A DNA stretch of 64,000 nucleotides from Vandiemenella viatica (Eukaryota > Arthropoda > Insecta > Orthoptera > Morabidae), in the NCBI GenBank assembly GCA_031002005.1, contig JARYHS010013631.1:63051832-63115831 (forward strand), written 5' to 3'. Each line of letters begins with the position of its first letter. Position 1 is the first letter of the stretch. Of the stretch, positions 45,983 to 58,553 are shown in pieces. A program made the translations under genes and the position numbers. The notes under the pieces are model-generated. The model made no database searches, was not told the DNA's origin, and worked only from the letters and a program-made list of their open reading frames with translations.

Positions 45983-46200
45983 ATTTTTTTTAATTATGGT
46001 TTTACGCCTCGTCGACGTCCAGGTCTTTAGAGGTGGAAAGGGATTGGGGACAAGAAACGGGAAGGAAGCATCCCGGTATTCGACTGGAGTGATTTGGGTA
46101 AACCATGGAAAACACAAATCTGGATGCTCGGACGGAGATACGAACCTGCGTTATCCCAAATGCAAGGCCAGAACGTTAACCGTTCACCCACCACGCTCGG
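45983..46200 (-). mobile_element. SINE-A copy with 8-bp target duplication
   Basis: T run, tail (CGCCTCGTCGACGTCC), body with a small internal deletion before GGAAGCATCCC, mutated B box (GGTTCGTATC) and complete head (CACCCACCACGCTCGG). TGTGAGGT flanks it at 45975-45982 and 46201-46208. Confidence 0.88.
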
Positions 46201-46208
46201 TGTGAGGT

Positions 46209-47429
46209 CTGTGTTATATGTACGAAGGTGAATATAGGGTGAGGTGTAACCTCTCTCCTTTACATCAGTTTTCTGGGTTTTCTGTTTGTCCGTTCATTAA
46301 GCTCAGTGGGGCGATGAGATTTTCTCTAGAGCGACACTGGGTTAATCAATACTATAATGATTTGCGGTGATCACTGTATCGGCGGGGTTACCACTTAGCA
46401 AAAGGCACCGAGTCTGCTGCCCGAAGTAGTCCTACCAGATGATTCCACACGTCAACTCGAATAAATACATGGAACACAGGAACAGCCACAGACCACACCG
46501 GCGTTAGTCGCCGCACATCTTTTTCTCAGGCTGGCCACGCACTCACCATACAGCTCGCAATCCACCGTACTCCCCACCACCGCGTCACTATAGCGGCCAC
46601 GTTTTGTTCCTTCACTGAGGGCTACCCGGCCCAAGGTGACATTCTCGAACACAGTCGGACAGTTACCGTTACCTTTGTTCGCATCATCCACCTGTATGAG
46701 CTACGGGTCCAGCTTTTCTCAAATCTATTTCAATGTAGTGTGGCAATACATTACAAGAGAGAGTAATAAACTCGATGCTGGTCCATTCAGGACAACTGTT
46801 TCGAAAGAAACTAAGTGGAGATTAGCATTCCTATCCTAAGAAAGTGTCACCACCAAAAGTGTCATATGCTCTCACTCCGTAAGCATTGCACAAAGATTTT
46901 GGATTTAAATCAGGAATTAAGTGCACAATATGGTGATTAGGTATCGTGGTACCACTGCTTCTTCTATCCTGCCAACCAAATACAGAATGATGAAAATTTA
47001 TTCCAGTACCGGGTATTGAACCAACTAACCACGGGCCAAACACTATCATGGTTGTTTTGCGGCCTGAGTCAAAGATTAACGCTCTTCTTATTGCTGCAAT
47101 GATGAAGTTCATAATGGTACCCTATCCGCCTGTATCCTGGGCACATAACCTAACCTGGTATTGCTACCTGTTAACAGGAACATTGTGTTTTACATGCAAC
47201 TAAAACGGAAGAGCATTGTAGCGTACTTCAACACAGTGGTGGAACTAGGAATTTTCGGAGCCGGGGTAAACACTGTTTTTTTTTTTTTTTTTTTGCCTCT
47301 ACGGCTGTGATTGAAGTCCCAATACCTTCGGTAGTATAACTTCCGGGTGTTAGGATAGGGTGTTTATTTTTTGGGACACTTTTTATTTCACTTTCAGGGG
47401 AAAAACCAGGGCTATGACCATCTAGGATA
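46209..47429. other. unassigned region with two motif-free minus frames
   Basis: Two minus frames stand out in a GC-richer stretch: 46691-46452 (79 codons, cysteine-rich end CGCSCVPC) and 47112-46831 (93 codons). Neither has a recognisable domain and neither has a strong start. Poly-T at 47278-47294. This could be an unrecognised repeat; I cannot say more. Confidence 0.3.
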
Positions 47430-48190
47430 GTCTTAATGGTGAAAAGATCCCTGCGGAGTTCACGTACTGTGCTGCTCTATGATGGCTGGTATAGAATCCT
47501 GAGGGGAACTTTATACTTATGCCAACGTCTCGGCATTACCTTTCCAATCGACTCAGTTCTTTCGTCTCTGGCGTCGTTCAATTTCTTGTGGAATTTTTCT
47601 GTTATATTAAATATTTCGGTATTAATGAAGGGAATATTTGTCTCATTATGTAGAGTTTCTATTGGTGTATATCTGGGTGCGTTTAGCATCATTCTTAGAC
47701 ATAGATTGATTTGGCTTGCCAGCCCCCATATCTGGCATCTGTACAGTAAAAATGGGAGAATAATCGATTTGTATATTCTTATTTTTGTATTAAAGTGTAG
47801 GTTGCTGCTTCGTAATACTGGTGAAAGGTTGGAAATTATTGCTAGTCCTTTAGTTTTCCTATCCATGATATGTTGTCTAAAAAGTAATTTGTTATCCAGT
47901 AATATACCCAGGTACCGATGTTCTTTAACCCAGGGGATATTTTGGTTCAAAAATTTTTAAATTTTTGTTTATTTCCGGCCTTTTTTTTGTGAAATAGATT
48001 TCCGCACATTTTCCAGGATTGATTTTGATTTTATAGTTTCTGCTCCCATTTACTGATTTCGTCGAGTCCTTGTTGTAGGTGAGTAACGTTAAGATCAAGT
48101 CTTCTTCCTGATGTGTGCTCTGTAGTGTCATCGGCAAACTGTGCCAGATTCACATAAGGCGGGGTCGGGATTTTGTTTGTATAAACCGCC
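47430..48190 (-). pseudogene. Jockey-like LINE reverse transcriptase, C-terminal part
   Basis: Minus frames give NKIPTPPYVNLAQFADDT (catalytic FADD), LQQGLDEISKWEQKL, INPGKCAEIYFTKKRPEINK, EHRYLGILLDNKLLF, then RIYKSIILPFLLYRCQIWG and NAPRYTPIETLHNETNIP. The order and the phrases INPGKC, F.KRR and LH..L.IP are typical of the Jockey clade. It is truncated just before the FADD block and has a frameshift near 48050. Confidence 0.85.
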
Positions 48191-49598
48191 ATTGTCGCCA
48201 CCCCGAGTATCGCCGACGCCCCGATTATCGTCCTATTGTCGTCGTCTGGGGCAGTAGTGGAGCTAAAACTTAAAACTATGAATATCATAGTGCAACACGT
48301 CATACTTATAGCTACATATATACTAAATAATAATAATTCCTTGTGGTCGTAATGACTTGGTGACAGGGGTTCGATTGGCTGCGCATTCTGCCCCTGTCCT
48401 AGCTGCCTTAACCTAACCCGTTAGTGCTGCCAGATACCTGCTACGAAATTAAGTGCCACAACACGTTAATGAAGTTTGTTTTTCATTCTAGGACATTCTT
48501 AATAAAATATAGAAAAACTGACCAGCTGAAAAAACTACTTTTCAGTAACATGCCGCTAGTGAAAGGAACATTGAAAGCTAAAAAAACTTAAATTACTCAT
48601 GGCGTTTGCTGTAACCACGCATGTCTATTGTCATTCCGGCCTAGGCTAAAAGTTTATACATTTCGGTTTATTTGCTTTTTACGTATTTTATTGATTTTGT
48701 TCATGTTCGCTATTCTTGAGTTATTAGGATATTCAAAGTAGCCATTAGAGAAAATACGTTACCGAATCGAGTATTATGCAAATTCATTTCTTTAGAATTC
48801 CTCAACTATTTAAAAATCTCGAATATGTTTTCAGTTTTCTGGCCGTTACAGATACTATGACTAAAGATTCCATTATGAATGTTTACCCAGCTTATCCTTT
48901 TGAAGCAAACAGGTATTTTTCAAATTTCACAGAATGAAGTTTTAGGGTCAAATACAAGTCAATTTTGTATTCCAGCAAGTTCGAATGTACGACATTTATA
49001 CGATAGCGGGATCCTCCCTGTCCGTGTTTAATGGATCTATTAATACTTCTGAGTTAGTTCTTCAAGCTCAAGAGATTTTATTCACCCTAAGGATGAAACA
49101 AAGGTCCAGTTCGTATTTCAACAGATCGGGTCAACCTGTTATAATCTCTGAACCTATAAACTGCAACTATTCTAGACATGTGACGATGCGCAAAAAACGG
49201 TCATGGGCTTACGCTAGTATTTACATATTTATTGTATCTATAGGCAAGTATTATGTGGCTCGCAGGATAACTTAGAATCGGAATTGTGGTCCGTAGGCTG
49301 ACTTAGAGCCGAAATTGTGACCCACCTCCAAATTGGCTGCGCAGCCTTGGGGTAGAGCATCAAAATTAACTGTTGGTGTTATCAGATCAGAGGAAATATC
49401 GGGTCTCTCATTACCTGCAACTGACATTGAGGTGTCGGGTAGTGGCAACGTCTTCAGGACAGCCAAGATTGAAGAACGGCTAGGTCATAGCACTTCTCCA
49501 CGCTTCAGATAGTTGGAGTGCCGTGTCGTGTGCCAAAAACTGCCCATGTTGTCGGCGCTTTGCGTCAGTGACTCCTTTGATAAGATTAACAGTTCTGT
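48191..49598. other. unassigned spacer
   Basis: At 49272-49322 a roughly 28-bp unit (ACTTAGAATCGGAATTGTG / ACTTAGAGCCGAAATTGTG) is tandemly doubled. Otherwise nothing. Confidence 0.4.
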
Positions 49599-49655
49599 AT
49601 CAGGCGATCAGGTGATCAGGCGATCAGGCGATCAGGCGATCAGGCGTTCAGGCGA
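49599..49655. repeat. 8-bp microsatellite (ATCAGGCG)n
   Basis: About seven units of ATCAGGCG with two variant units (ATCAGGTG, TTCAGGCG), directly against the tail end of the next SINE. Confidence 0.9.
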
Positions 49656-49656
49656 T

Positions 49657-49892
49657 TTCTTTTTTTTCTTTTGCTTATGGCTTTACGCTTTAACTTCGAG
49701 GTCATTAGAGGCGTGATTGGATTGGGGAGAAGGAACAGGAACGAATTTGGCCATAAGCATCCCGGCATTCGCCTGTAGTGATTTGGAGAAACCACGAAAA
49801 ACGCAAATCTGGATGTCCGGACGGGGATTCGAACCCGCGTCCTCCAGAATGCGAGGCCAGAGTGTTAACAGTTCACGCACCACGCTTTGTCT
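49657..49892 (-). mobile_element. SINE-A copy, near full length
   Basis: T-rich tail end, family tail (GGCTTTACGCTTTAACTTCGA), body, intact B box (GGTTCGAATCC near 49830) and head to CACCACGCTTTG. A short block near GGCCATAAGCATCC is deleted relative to other copies. Confidence 0.87.
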
Positions 49893-50149
49893 CTAGCGAT
49901 GGAAAACCACGAAAAAGATAATAATATCGACTCGTGAGTACGCATATGCACTGTTCTTCTGGTGGTTTTCTGCTTGCACAATCAGGATGATTTGGGGTTT
50001 AACTTTGTATATATCGCGGTGTATAAGTGTTATTGAGTAAAACATTATGTAAACCAGTGATACAAGCAGACATTATATTCTACAGTCCACTGCTAAAGTC
50101 AATGCACTATATGATAATACAGTTGAACGTAATACTAGATGTGTCACTG
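49893..50149. other. short spacer
   Basis: No feature seen. Confidence 0.3.
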
Positions 50150-50460
50150 TGCAATCGGAGTCCACTTCCGTCCAATAATCTCGGTCAGCCCAAGTCCCCG
50201 AGCGTTCTTCTCGGTATCCAATGCTCCAAGTCCCTCGCTAATGCTAGGCGTAGACTGCTTGAGGCTGGTAGAGAGCCGGGATCCGCTCGGAAAGAGCAGC
50301 TTTTACCCGGTCCGCAACTAAGGGGAAGGCGGGTCGCGTTACCTTCTAACGTCGCTGCTAGGAGTGGCGGCACCTCAGTCGGTGTTGTTTTCACCGCTGC
50401 TGTCTCTATCGGCGCTGATTCCAGTGCAGTATGGCAGATATAAAAAATTCTGCTTTTAAT
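50150..50460. other. GC-rich block ending in a TATA-like word
   Basis: Contrasts sharply with the flanks; open in several frames (up to 138 codons) without a motif. Ends GGCAGATATAAAAAATTC near 50430. The appearance is that of an LTR or transposon end, but I found no matching second copy or terminal repeat in the window. Confidence 0.35.
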
Positions 50461-50528
50461 CCATAGCGCAATCCATGACTTCGGAACACGATTTCTTGAT
50501 TAGAAACTAAGTATTACTGCCTTCCATG

Positions 50529-50764
50529 TCCCCCCTTTTTTTACGCATCGTCGACTTCAACGTCATTAGAGGCGGGATGGAACGGGGGCAAGGAACGGGA
50601 AGGAATTCGGCCATGGCCTTTCTGAAGGAAGCATCCCGGCATTCGCCTGGAGTGATTTGGGGAAACTACGGAAAACCCAAATCTGTATGCCCTGACGGGG
50701 ATTCGAACCGGCGTCCTCCCGAATCCGAGGCCAGAACGTTAACCGTTCACCCACCACTCTCGGT
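50529..50764 (-). mobile_element. SINE-A copy, near full length
   Basis: T run, tail (ACGCATCGTCGACTTCAACG), complete body (GGAAGGAATTCGGCCATGGC, CGCCTGGAGTGATTTGGGG), intact B box (GGTTCGAATCC near 50705) and head (CACCCACCACTCTCGG). Confidence 0.9.
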
Positions 50765-52524
50765 TTCCCTATCCCACTAGTCCGAGCCAGAATTACCATT
50801 TTTTTTCCATCACCTAGACTCGAAACAGCCAAACCGATGTCGAGCATCAGTGAGCCTTCAGTTACGAGGCGAGTAGCCATATACACATGTTGGTTTATTC
50901 ATCCTCCAAACCATTCGTAGAGTTAGCATCACCTATCGAAGTATTGCTGAAGAACGATTTACAATTTCCTATATTTTTGCATGGATGCTTCCTGACTATA
51001 ATGGAAAGTCATGTAAATAACTATTACCTTCTCGTTAATTTTACATTAATGATTTTAGATGTGGCAGCATTCAGTGTTTGTTGCACAAAATTATACTTTC
51101 GCGTCAACTGTTAAAAGATTGGGAGACAGTGTGGAACATACCTCCATACCTTATTGTTGTTCAGTTCATTTATCCAGTTCCATCTCTTTTTGCTTTGGCT
51201 GAAGTGTATTCTTGGCGTGGTTCTGAATTTTTGCAAACAAAAAACGCATGTGTTCATTGGCTTGTTTGGTTTGTTATTTGTTAATTTGTACGTGAGAAGA
51301 GGTAGAATAATACAAAAATAGATGATACTACGTTAAATATTAGTTTTTGTTTATGTGGAACATGTGTATTTGGAGCTATGTTTACAGATAAGAATAAAGT
51401 CTAGCTCGTTAAGCATACAATTTTTTTTTTATCCCCTTTACTGTACCTGCATTTGGTATTTTTGTTTCGTTTGATGTGTGTGTTGTATTATGGTGTTGTT
51501 GACTGTTTAGACTGGCCAGATTGGTGTTATCTACGAAAACATCAGCGAAAGTGTTTTTAAGTGGACTGAAACTGCTTTCTTTATTATCGGTGTGAAGTAG
51601 CTTCATTCTTCGTACATTAATTGAAACATGATTTGTTCTGTGTAATTTGTCGGTGTTTGTTTGTCTTTCTATTTCAGTATTGAATTATATGCGTGAAATT
51701 CTGATGTTTGTAGATTACGATTGTAGCCTCAGGTTTGTAGTTGTTAGAATGTGCCACAGAAAAACAATTCTTTCTTTTAGTTTTCACTTATTCTGCTTTT
51801 TTGTGTGTGTGGGTTTATGTGTGTGTGGGTTTATGTGTGTCTGTTTTTCAGTAGCTGGAATGTGAGAATTTTTATATCCTGCGTTTTATGATTTAGCTGT
51901 TGTTTAGTAACCATTTTTTCTATTCTTATAAAGTAGTGAGGTAGACTTGATATTATTTTTACGTGTATATTGACGGCATTATGTTTGCCGTGCTCAACAT
52001 GAACCTTCTAACAGCCTGAATGTAACTACTTGTTATATTAAATAACAATATTTTATTTTAGCAAGAAAGCTGTCGAAACTGACCTACAACAGCAATGTAA
52101 AAATTAAATCCTCTACCATCTAACCAATTTAGATTAAGGAATAAATAAGTAATTTATTGCTCCAGGTGTGATATTTTTGTTTCAATAGCATATTGATGTA
52201 TTAGGAAACACTTTGTTTCTGCGAATGTACTCGTAATTAAATTTTGCTACCTGTCGAATTTTGCGTAGCTACGAATTTACCTTTTCACAAGTCAGTTTTC
52301 GTGCTCCTGATCTGAAATACCTTGGTTTAGGCTTCTCCAGTTTCATCGTTCCGGTTCCCTGGAGATCGCGGAAGATCATTACTTTTTCAGAAGCGTCTGT
52401 TCCTACCCGTTAGAAACTTCTCTTTTGCTGCCCCGGATGCATTGTTGCACGCGGCCTCCGGTGATCGTCAAAGTTTTTGTTTATACAACCTGTAGAATGT
52501 GCATATGCCTTGTTGTTCCTGGCT
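50765..52524. other. unassigned spacer
   Basis: GT-rich doubled unit (GTGTGTGTGGGTTTAT) at about 51803-51838. No gene recognised. Confidence 0.4.
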
Positions 52525-52950
52525 ATCCTGACCTTAGCGAAAAGAAAAGTGAAGGAATTGGGTTACAAAAGTTTGGTCAGACAATTGTTTGAATACGGTG
52601 ATGTAATATTGGACCAACATCCTGGATATCACATACATGAGTGGGAGGGAGTGCAAAGGAGATATGTTTGTGGAAATTACTGCAAAACACAATCATTAAC
52701 ACAAATAATAAAGGGGGTTGGTAGTGAAGTGTGAAAGGATACTGCTACAAGAGTGGAAGATAAAGGAGTAGTGCATACCAGGGAAGAAATAACCTTGACC
52801 ATAAGCTGGCAGTCGATTTAAGACACAAAGGGGTGTGGAATCTTCTTTTGTAGTTAAAGGAGTGAGGAATTTGAATAAATTACAAAGAGAAGTGCTTGAA
52901 AGACTTAAAATTAAAATTCGTAAAGGGCCAAAGCAAGGGTGCGAGTGAAT
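52525..52950 (+). pseudogene. LINE C-terminal fragment, same family as 23 kb
   Basis: KVKELGYKSLVRQLFEYGDV matches IKELGYKTLATKLFEYG of the 22.96-24.54 kb LINE, and VVKGVRNLNKLQREVLERLK matches its KGVGDWNKLPREMMNNLP end. Intervening part has stops and shifts. Orientation opposite to the other copy; 5'-truncated. Confidence 0.8.
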
Positions 52951-54847
52951 TACGCTCAAACGAATGTTAAGATGAAATTTAATAAGAAAATGAGTTTAGG
53001 ATAATTTCCACCGAAGCGTGCTCGCCATAGCAATTAAATTGAATGAATTAAATACTTGCACGCAACGTATCCCGGGTTACTATTGTCGACTTCCCTCCCT
53101 CACACGGCCCCCACCATTACCACCCCCCACCCAACCGCCCACAGCCGTTGTATCTGCAGACGCCAGCGACCCACGTTTACGCTTATTTTTAGTGAATTAG
53201 TTTTGCATCGTTACGAGGAATACTGAGGAGCAATATCTCTGCTTCTCAGCGACGTGTTACGCTATCCTAACAATCCTATAACAATCGGATAACATGTCTT
53301 AAAAACCTACATATAGAATTAATGGAACAGATAAGGGTGAAGTGATTTTACGGAGCATGGTAACGGTACATGAGGAAAATATCTCGATAATAATAATGAC
53401 CGAAATATGAAATTACACGTAAGTGTCAATAAAATAACAGTCCCAGGAAAGATGAAGCGACGATGACGAGGGAAACATAGCGCATTGCGTCTATCGTAAC
53501 TTGGCCGTTCGTGATCTAAATGTTGTTAATTGAACAAACTGTTATGTGAATACATTCTCTATTTCTGTCCGAATGTTTGAAACGTCGCTAAGAATAGCGA
53601 AGTTATGGAATAGAAAAATGTAACCGGTATTATGCCTTGTATAACACGCAGGTTAAGAGCATGTCACAAGATATTGTTAAGTAGAGATTATGTAAACAAG
53701 ATCGTAATAATAATTAAGGAATTCATTCTTAAACTACAAAAATGGCTGTACGAAAAGAAAGTGCAAGAACAAATACTGAAAACACAAAAGAATGTAGAGA
53801 ACAGTAGAGTATAAGAATATTCTGAGAACCACTCACGAGAAAAGTAGTTCAACTTCCAACCTGCGGGTGCCGTGTAATATGAAACCCGATTATCTTTTCT
53901 TTTCTGGTTCTGAGAGGAAGCACAGTTCAGCTCAAATGGCCATAAGTGCAGTTCAACGAATAGCGTAAAGATCTTTCATATGGAGAAATCACAAAAATTG
54001 TACAGAATGCTTGTTTAGATCTATCTCAGGACTGCTGGTTTTAGTTATTTTTAATGCGTTGTCGCCATATATCTGATATATAATGTATACCATGTCTACA
54101 GACTTTTTAGGACATGGAGAGTGCGGTACGTTCTCGTTATGAAGTTTTATTGAATTTATAGGCGAGTAGCATTTGACAGCAGCTTCTCCCACCTGGAACT
54201 AGTAATATTAGCGCAGGCTGCAGTAAATCAAATAAACGGAAGAAAAATTCAGTTGCATTGGCAGTAATCATCTACCACAGATTTATAGATTTTAATCTCA
54301 GATTGAATGTATTCTCACCTCTAACGAGCGGGCTCCACGTGAGGATATGACCATTAATTACATGTGCTCAAAATAAGGGGGGGGGAGGGGAAGAGTTCGG
54401 CAAAATCTCATCGAATCCCATTTAAAGGGAAAAAGGGAAAGGGACAATAAAGATCACACGTCAACTTTTTATAATATTTTTCTCCTCTTATTCACAGAAA
54501 AAATGTAGTACTTTGAAGACGTCAGTATTAACCCATAGGTATTTAGTGGCATGAAGCAAAATACATGAACATATCAAATAAATTTAATTATCTAGAAATC
54601 AAAATTATGAAGTAAATCTAAGTTGAGAGGGCGGGGGGGGGGGGGAGGAAATCCTTACATCATGTTAACAAATATCACGTAATTAATAGATGCCCCCTAA
54701 TACTATTTTTTTATTTGTTGTTTTTTGAACGAAAGGTGTGTAGTATGTAAAGACCTATCAAGGGTAATTAAGGACGAAGTAATGGCGGGAACTGAGTGGC
54801 CCCATCTATCCGAGCACGCTTTATGCATGATGCTAGTGTGTATTGTA
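52951..54847. other. unassigned spacer
   Basis: C-rich stretch near 53090-53140, G runs at 54378-54386 and 54634-54647. No gene or transposon assigned. Confidence 0.4.
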
Positions 54848-55333
54848 CAGGGTTACTACAAAAGAATCATCCACTTTCAAAACTCGATTTATTCAAAGGT
54901 ATTATACTTACAAATATGATTGATATATATGAAAATAACCACCAAATATCCAAGTTTGTACACCAGGAGACGTGGCAGCACTAGTTCAGTATCCGTAACG
55001 AGTTCAGATCAGTCTCTCCCGAAATTGAGGCTTCTTCCTTTGGAGACACATTAAGGACATTGTTTACGTACCCCAAATACCAAAAACGATAGAAGAGCTA
55101 AAGAAATGGATCAGTGATGCATTGATGAACATTGACGCGATCACGCTACAAAATGTGTGGATTGAATTGAACTACCGCCTGGACGTGTGTCGTGTGACCA
55201 AGTGGGCACGCATAGAACATTTGTATACTAAGCATAAAACTTGGTTATTTTCATATACCAATCATATTTGTAAGTATAATACTTTGGAATAAATCGGGGT
55301 TTGAAAGTGAATGATTCTTTTGTAGTAACCCTG
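54848..55333 (+). mobile_element. Tc1/mariner-type deletion derivative, about 95-bp inverted ends
   Basis: Ends CAGGGTTACTACAAAAGAAT and its inverse are flanked by TA (54846-54847, 55334-55335). The inverted match extends about 95 bp at each end (54848-54943 against 55240-55333). The 486-bp element keeps only the transposase C-terminus. Confidence 0.88.
55030..55290 (+). pseudogene. transposase C-terminal fragment, DD41D-type
   Basis: The frame reads FLWRHIKDIVYVPQIPKTIE, ELKKWISDALMNIDAITLQN, then VWIELNYRLDVCRVTKWARI and stops inside the right terminal repeat. FLWG.IKD.VYVP continues directly from the motif at the end of the 63-kb transposase fragment (PLDIFLWSFIKDRVYVP), so the two belong to the same transposase type. 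Confidence 0.75.
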
Positions 55334-55335
55334 TA

Positions 55336-55827
55336 TTATTAGTATTTTTAAATCATGAATTCCTTAGGCGGAAAATAGGGACCAGTCTGATGGTGGCATG
55401 TAGCTTACGCTGGAGGCGCTATCTCAACTCGCACCTCTTTTCCTTCCTGATTCCCCTATCGCATAAGCCAAATGTTCCAGGACATTCAGTGAGCAATTTA
55501 TCACGTTAACAGGGACGCGTTCTTTCATGGTGTACGCGTATTTCTGTTTCGGCATGACTTGCCCCATCCACTGATGCTAATCATATCGATTATCAGAAGA
55601 ACATATTGGCTATATGACGCGATAATGTGAAATTATAACAATTATTTCCATTAAATGTACCTAAAGTTATGTTAAATTTTTGTCGTAGGTATAACTTGAT
55701 GGAACTAGGTTGGAACTACAGAATTTATACTAACGATTGCCACTAATTTGGCGAAGGACTGTCAGAAATGAAATGGTTATATGAAACCGTAGTGTTGTGG
55801 ATTTTAGCCACCTATTGACGCACCAAT
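55336..55827. other. unassigned spacer
   Basis: No feature seen. Confidence 0.35.
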
Positions 55828-56030
55828 CACAGTGAATGAGCGGTAACGATCTGGTCTAGCATTCGGCAGCACCTGGATTCGAATCCCCGTCCGTCCATCC
55901 AGATTTTAATTTTCCATGATTTCCCCAGACCACTTTGGATGAATACCGGGATGAGTACTGGCTGGATTACTTCCTGTTCATTGCCCTCCACGTCGACGGT
56001 TTTTAAAGCCCTTAGAAAAAATGTGACATA
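55828..56030 (+). mobile_element. SINE-A copy, older
   Basis: AGTGAATGAGCGGTAACG head, B box GATTCGAATCC near 55880, CCATCCAGATTTTAATTTTCC body, and tail words CTCCACGTCGACGG. Many substitutions. Confidence 0.8.
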
Positions 56031-58123
56031 TCCAGAGAAGTACAGACGATAGGTAACGTGGTTCATGCATGTTCTCTAAATGCTACCAGGTGCTGTGTAA
56101 CACATTTTTAAAAAAAATTAAATCTCGCACTGATGTAAGTCGATTTTTGTAATAAGAACCCGCATCCCTTCAACAGTTGGAAACGACAGCGATCTTTATA
56201 AGTCCCTGTAACGTTATTATAACGTTGATTTGTTTTACTTATGTTTCCTTCATAGAATTAAATCTATTTATGGAAAAGAATATTATTTGTTTATTGTAGT
56301 TATGTAGGATTAGTTTGTTAATGTGTGGTATTTTACTACGAACATTTCGAAGCTGAAATCCCCAGACCCAGTTAGCCTGTTATCTAATGAGTACCGAGGA
56401 TCAAATTTCACAAGAAATACAAAGTTATCCTAAACGTCACCTCGCTTCTTACGCCGAGTGTTGCAATGGGACTGCGGAGCCCTACCTCCGCGAATCCTGT
56501 GTCAACTAACATATTTCCTCGTGTTTTAGATGATCAGAAATTGTTTACTATGTTCAAAGTAATTTTCAAATTATAAATTATTGAAATTTCTAAAATTACT
56601 TCTGTTTAGCTCAATGTAGTAATCAGAAAGTTTTTATTGTTTTTAATAAGGAATCTATTGTTAATTTTTTTTTCTGAAACAAGAAACGGCGCCTTGGAAT
56701 GAGTGTAGAACTTTCGCTGTCAACAAATAAAACGTTGAAATGACTTTAAGCGGGAGTTATGCAAGTTATTTTCATTTAAAGTGTCTTGGCCATTTTTGGT
56801 AAAGAGCCAGACGTATATTTCTGAACGCGTTTCTTCAATAAATGCGAAGTTAATGAGGATGTCACGTTTTCTCATTTTTAGCTGTTTTGTCACTTTAGCT
56901 TGCAAAAATTTAAGCACTTTGGTCAAAGTATAAATAATCTAGCTACCAATTAACGTGCAGTCTTCAAGTTAATTTAACATCAACGTATAGTAATTTCCAG
57001 TTATATTGCACCATCTTGCAGTCCTCTTGATTGACATAGTGCCAACGACTTCGCAACAGATTATAACCGCCTTGAGCAGAGCTTGTAAGAATACTATTTC
57101 TCACATTGATTTTTATTCTCTCATTTATATGCTTTCGTTATTTATCATTCAGTTAATACACATTCTGCTTAACATTTTTTCTTGTTACTACAATACAACA
57201 CAACCAAAGATTTTGCTCTGTACTCACAATAAAAACCTATGGTCCAACGATAAACTATTACAGGGAATTATGTATATAAGCTGTTTCTTATAAACTTAGC
57301 GTTTCTGCTAGGTCCGAGGTGTTCCTGTTGTTTCTGGATGAGCTTCGGCTGAGGTGGCGAGGCGTAGTTCGTGGTCTCAGGTAAGAAATAACTTTATAAA
57401 GTTTGACGAGAAAACTTGCCTGGGCGTCGTGTCTCGCGTGGCGTGTCGAGTCCTCTTTACCGTCCATTACTGCAGCCGCGATCCAACACATACCTAACGC
57501 CTCCGTTATTTATTTTACCGCTTTGGCAAGTAATCCGGCAGTTTCATCCCCTGAAATGTTTTAACATCGTTTGTGGTGATATATAACCGACAGATAACGG
57601 CCAATGTTTCAGTTGCGCTTTAGCTGTAAACCAGATAATGTATTTTAAAAATACACATTCTGTATATAACAATAACCGCTCACGTGAATAGTTTTATTGC
57701 TTCATAACTTCTGTAGGATACTGATAAAGCACGGACAACAGGAACACAGCCTTTATATATATATATATAAAACCGAAAATTTGGAAGTTTTACAATCAAG
57801 TCATTTTTTATTCTTTACTACTTTTTAAAAAAAATTAGCCAGATCTCTACGTATTTCAGTTTTTTCTCAAAATATTATCTGGTGTTCCTGCTTTAATAAT
57901 TTTACAACAGGGACAACATAATTCAACACAATATACTTCTTGATTAAAATTACCCATGCCCTAATTTTTACTGCAACGAATAAAAATGTCAAGTCCTTAC
58001 AATAAGAGGAGTGCGACGTATGACGAAGATCTGGTTGGCAGCTATGGAAATAGTTAAAGATACTTACGACTCATCCTCGCGTGTTCAAGCGAAACCTCCC
58101 GGAAATAATTTGGACAGCAGATC
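56031..58123. other. unassigned spacer
   Basis: At 57300-57490 a GC-rich stretch contains a good 5' splice-site word (TCTCAG-GTAAGA near 57377); it could be a non-coding exon or a repeat. TA repeat at 57756-57769. Nothing else. Confidence 0.35.
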
Positions 58124-58135
58124 AAGGGAGAGTGA

Positions 58136-58392
58136 CCGAGCGTGGTGGGTGAACGGTTAACGTTCTGGCTTCGCATTGGGGAGGACGCGGGTTCGAATCC
58201 CCGTCCGGGCATCCAGATTTGGGTTTTCCATGGTTTCCCAAATCACTCATGGCGAATGCCGGGATGCTTCCTTCAAAAAGGCCATGGCAGAATTCCTTCC
58301 CGTTATTTGTCCCCAGTCACATCCCGCCTCTAATGACCTTAGCCGTCGACGAGGCGTAAAGCAACAATAATAATAAAAATAATAATAATAAT
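58136..58392 (+). mobile_element. SINE-A copy, full length, 12-bp target duplication
   Basis: The best-preserved copy. Head CCGAGCGTGGTGGGTGAACG, intact A and B boxes (GGTTCGAATCC near 58191), body CCATGGTTTCCCAAATCACTC, tail GCCGTCGACGAGGCGTAAAG, then AAT repeats. AAGGGAGAGTGA flanks it at 58124-58135 and 58393-58404. Confidence 0.93.
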
Positions 58393-58404
58393 AAGGGAGA
58401 GTGA

Positions 58405-58550
58405 GGTGGAAGAACTCCAGACAGTAGAAGCGACGTTCCTATTCATGGTTCTCGTCGGCGATAAGAGCTTCAAATGGGGATATTTAACATGGCCAGAAGT
58501 TTTTGTAATAGGTCTGGCAAGACAATAGAAAGTGCGTATGTGTTTCGAAA
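58405..58550. other. short spacer
   Basis: No feature seen. Confidence 0.3.
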
Positions 58551-58553
58551 TAA

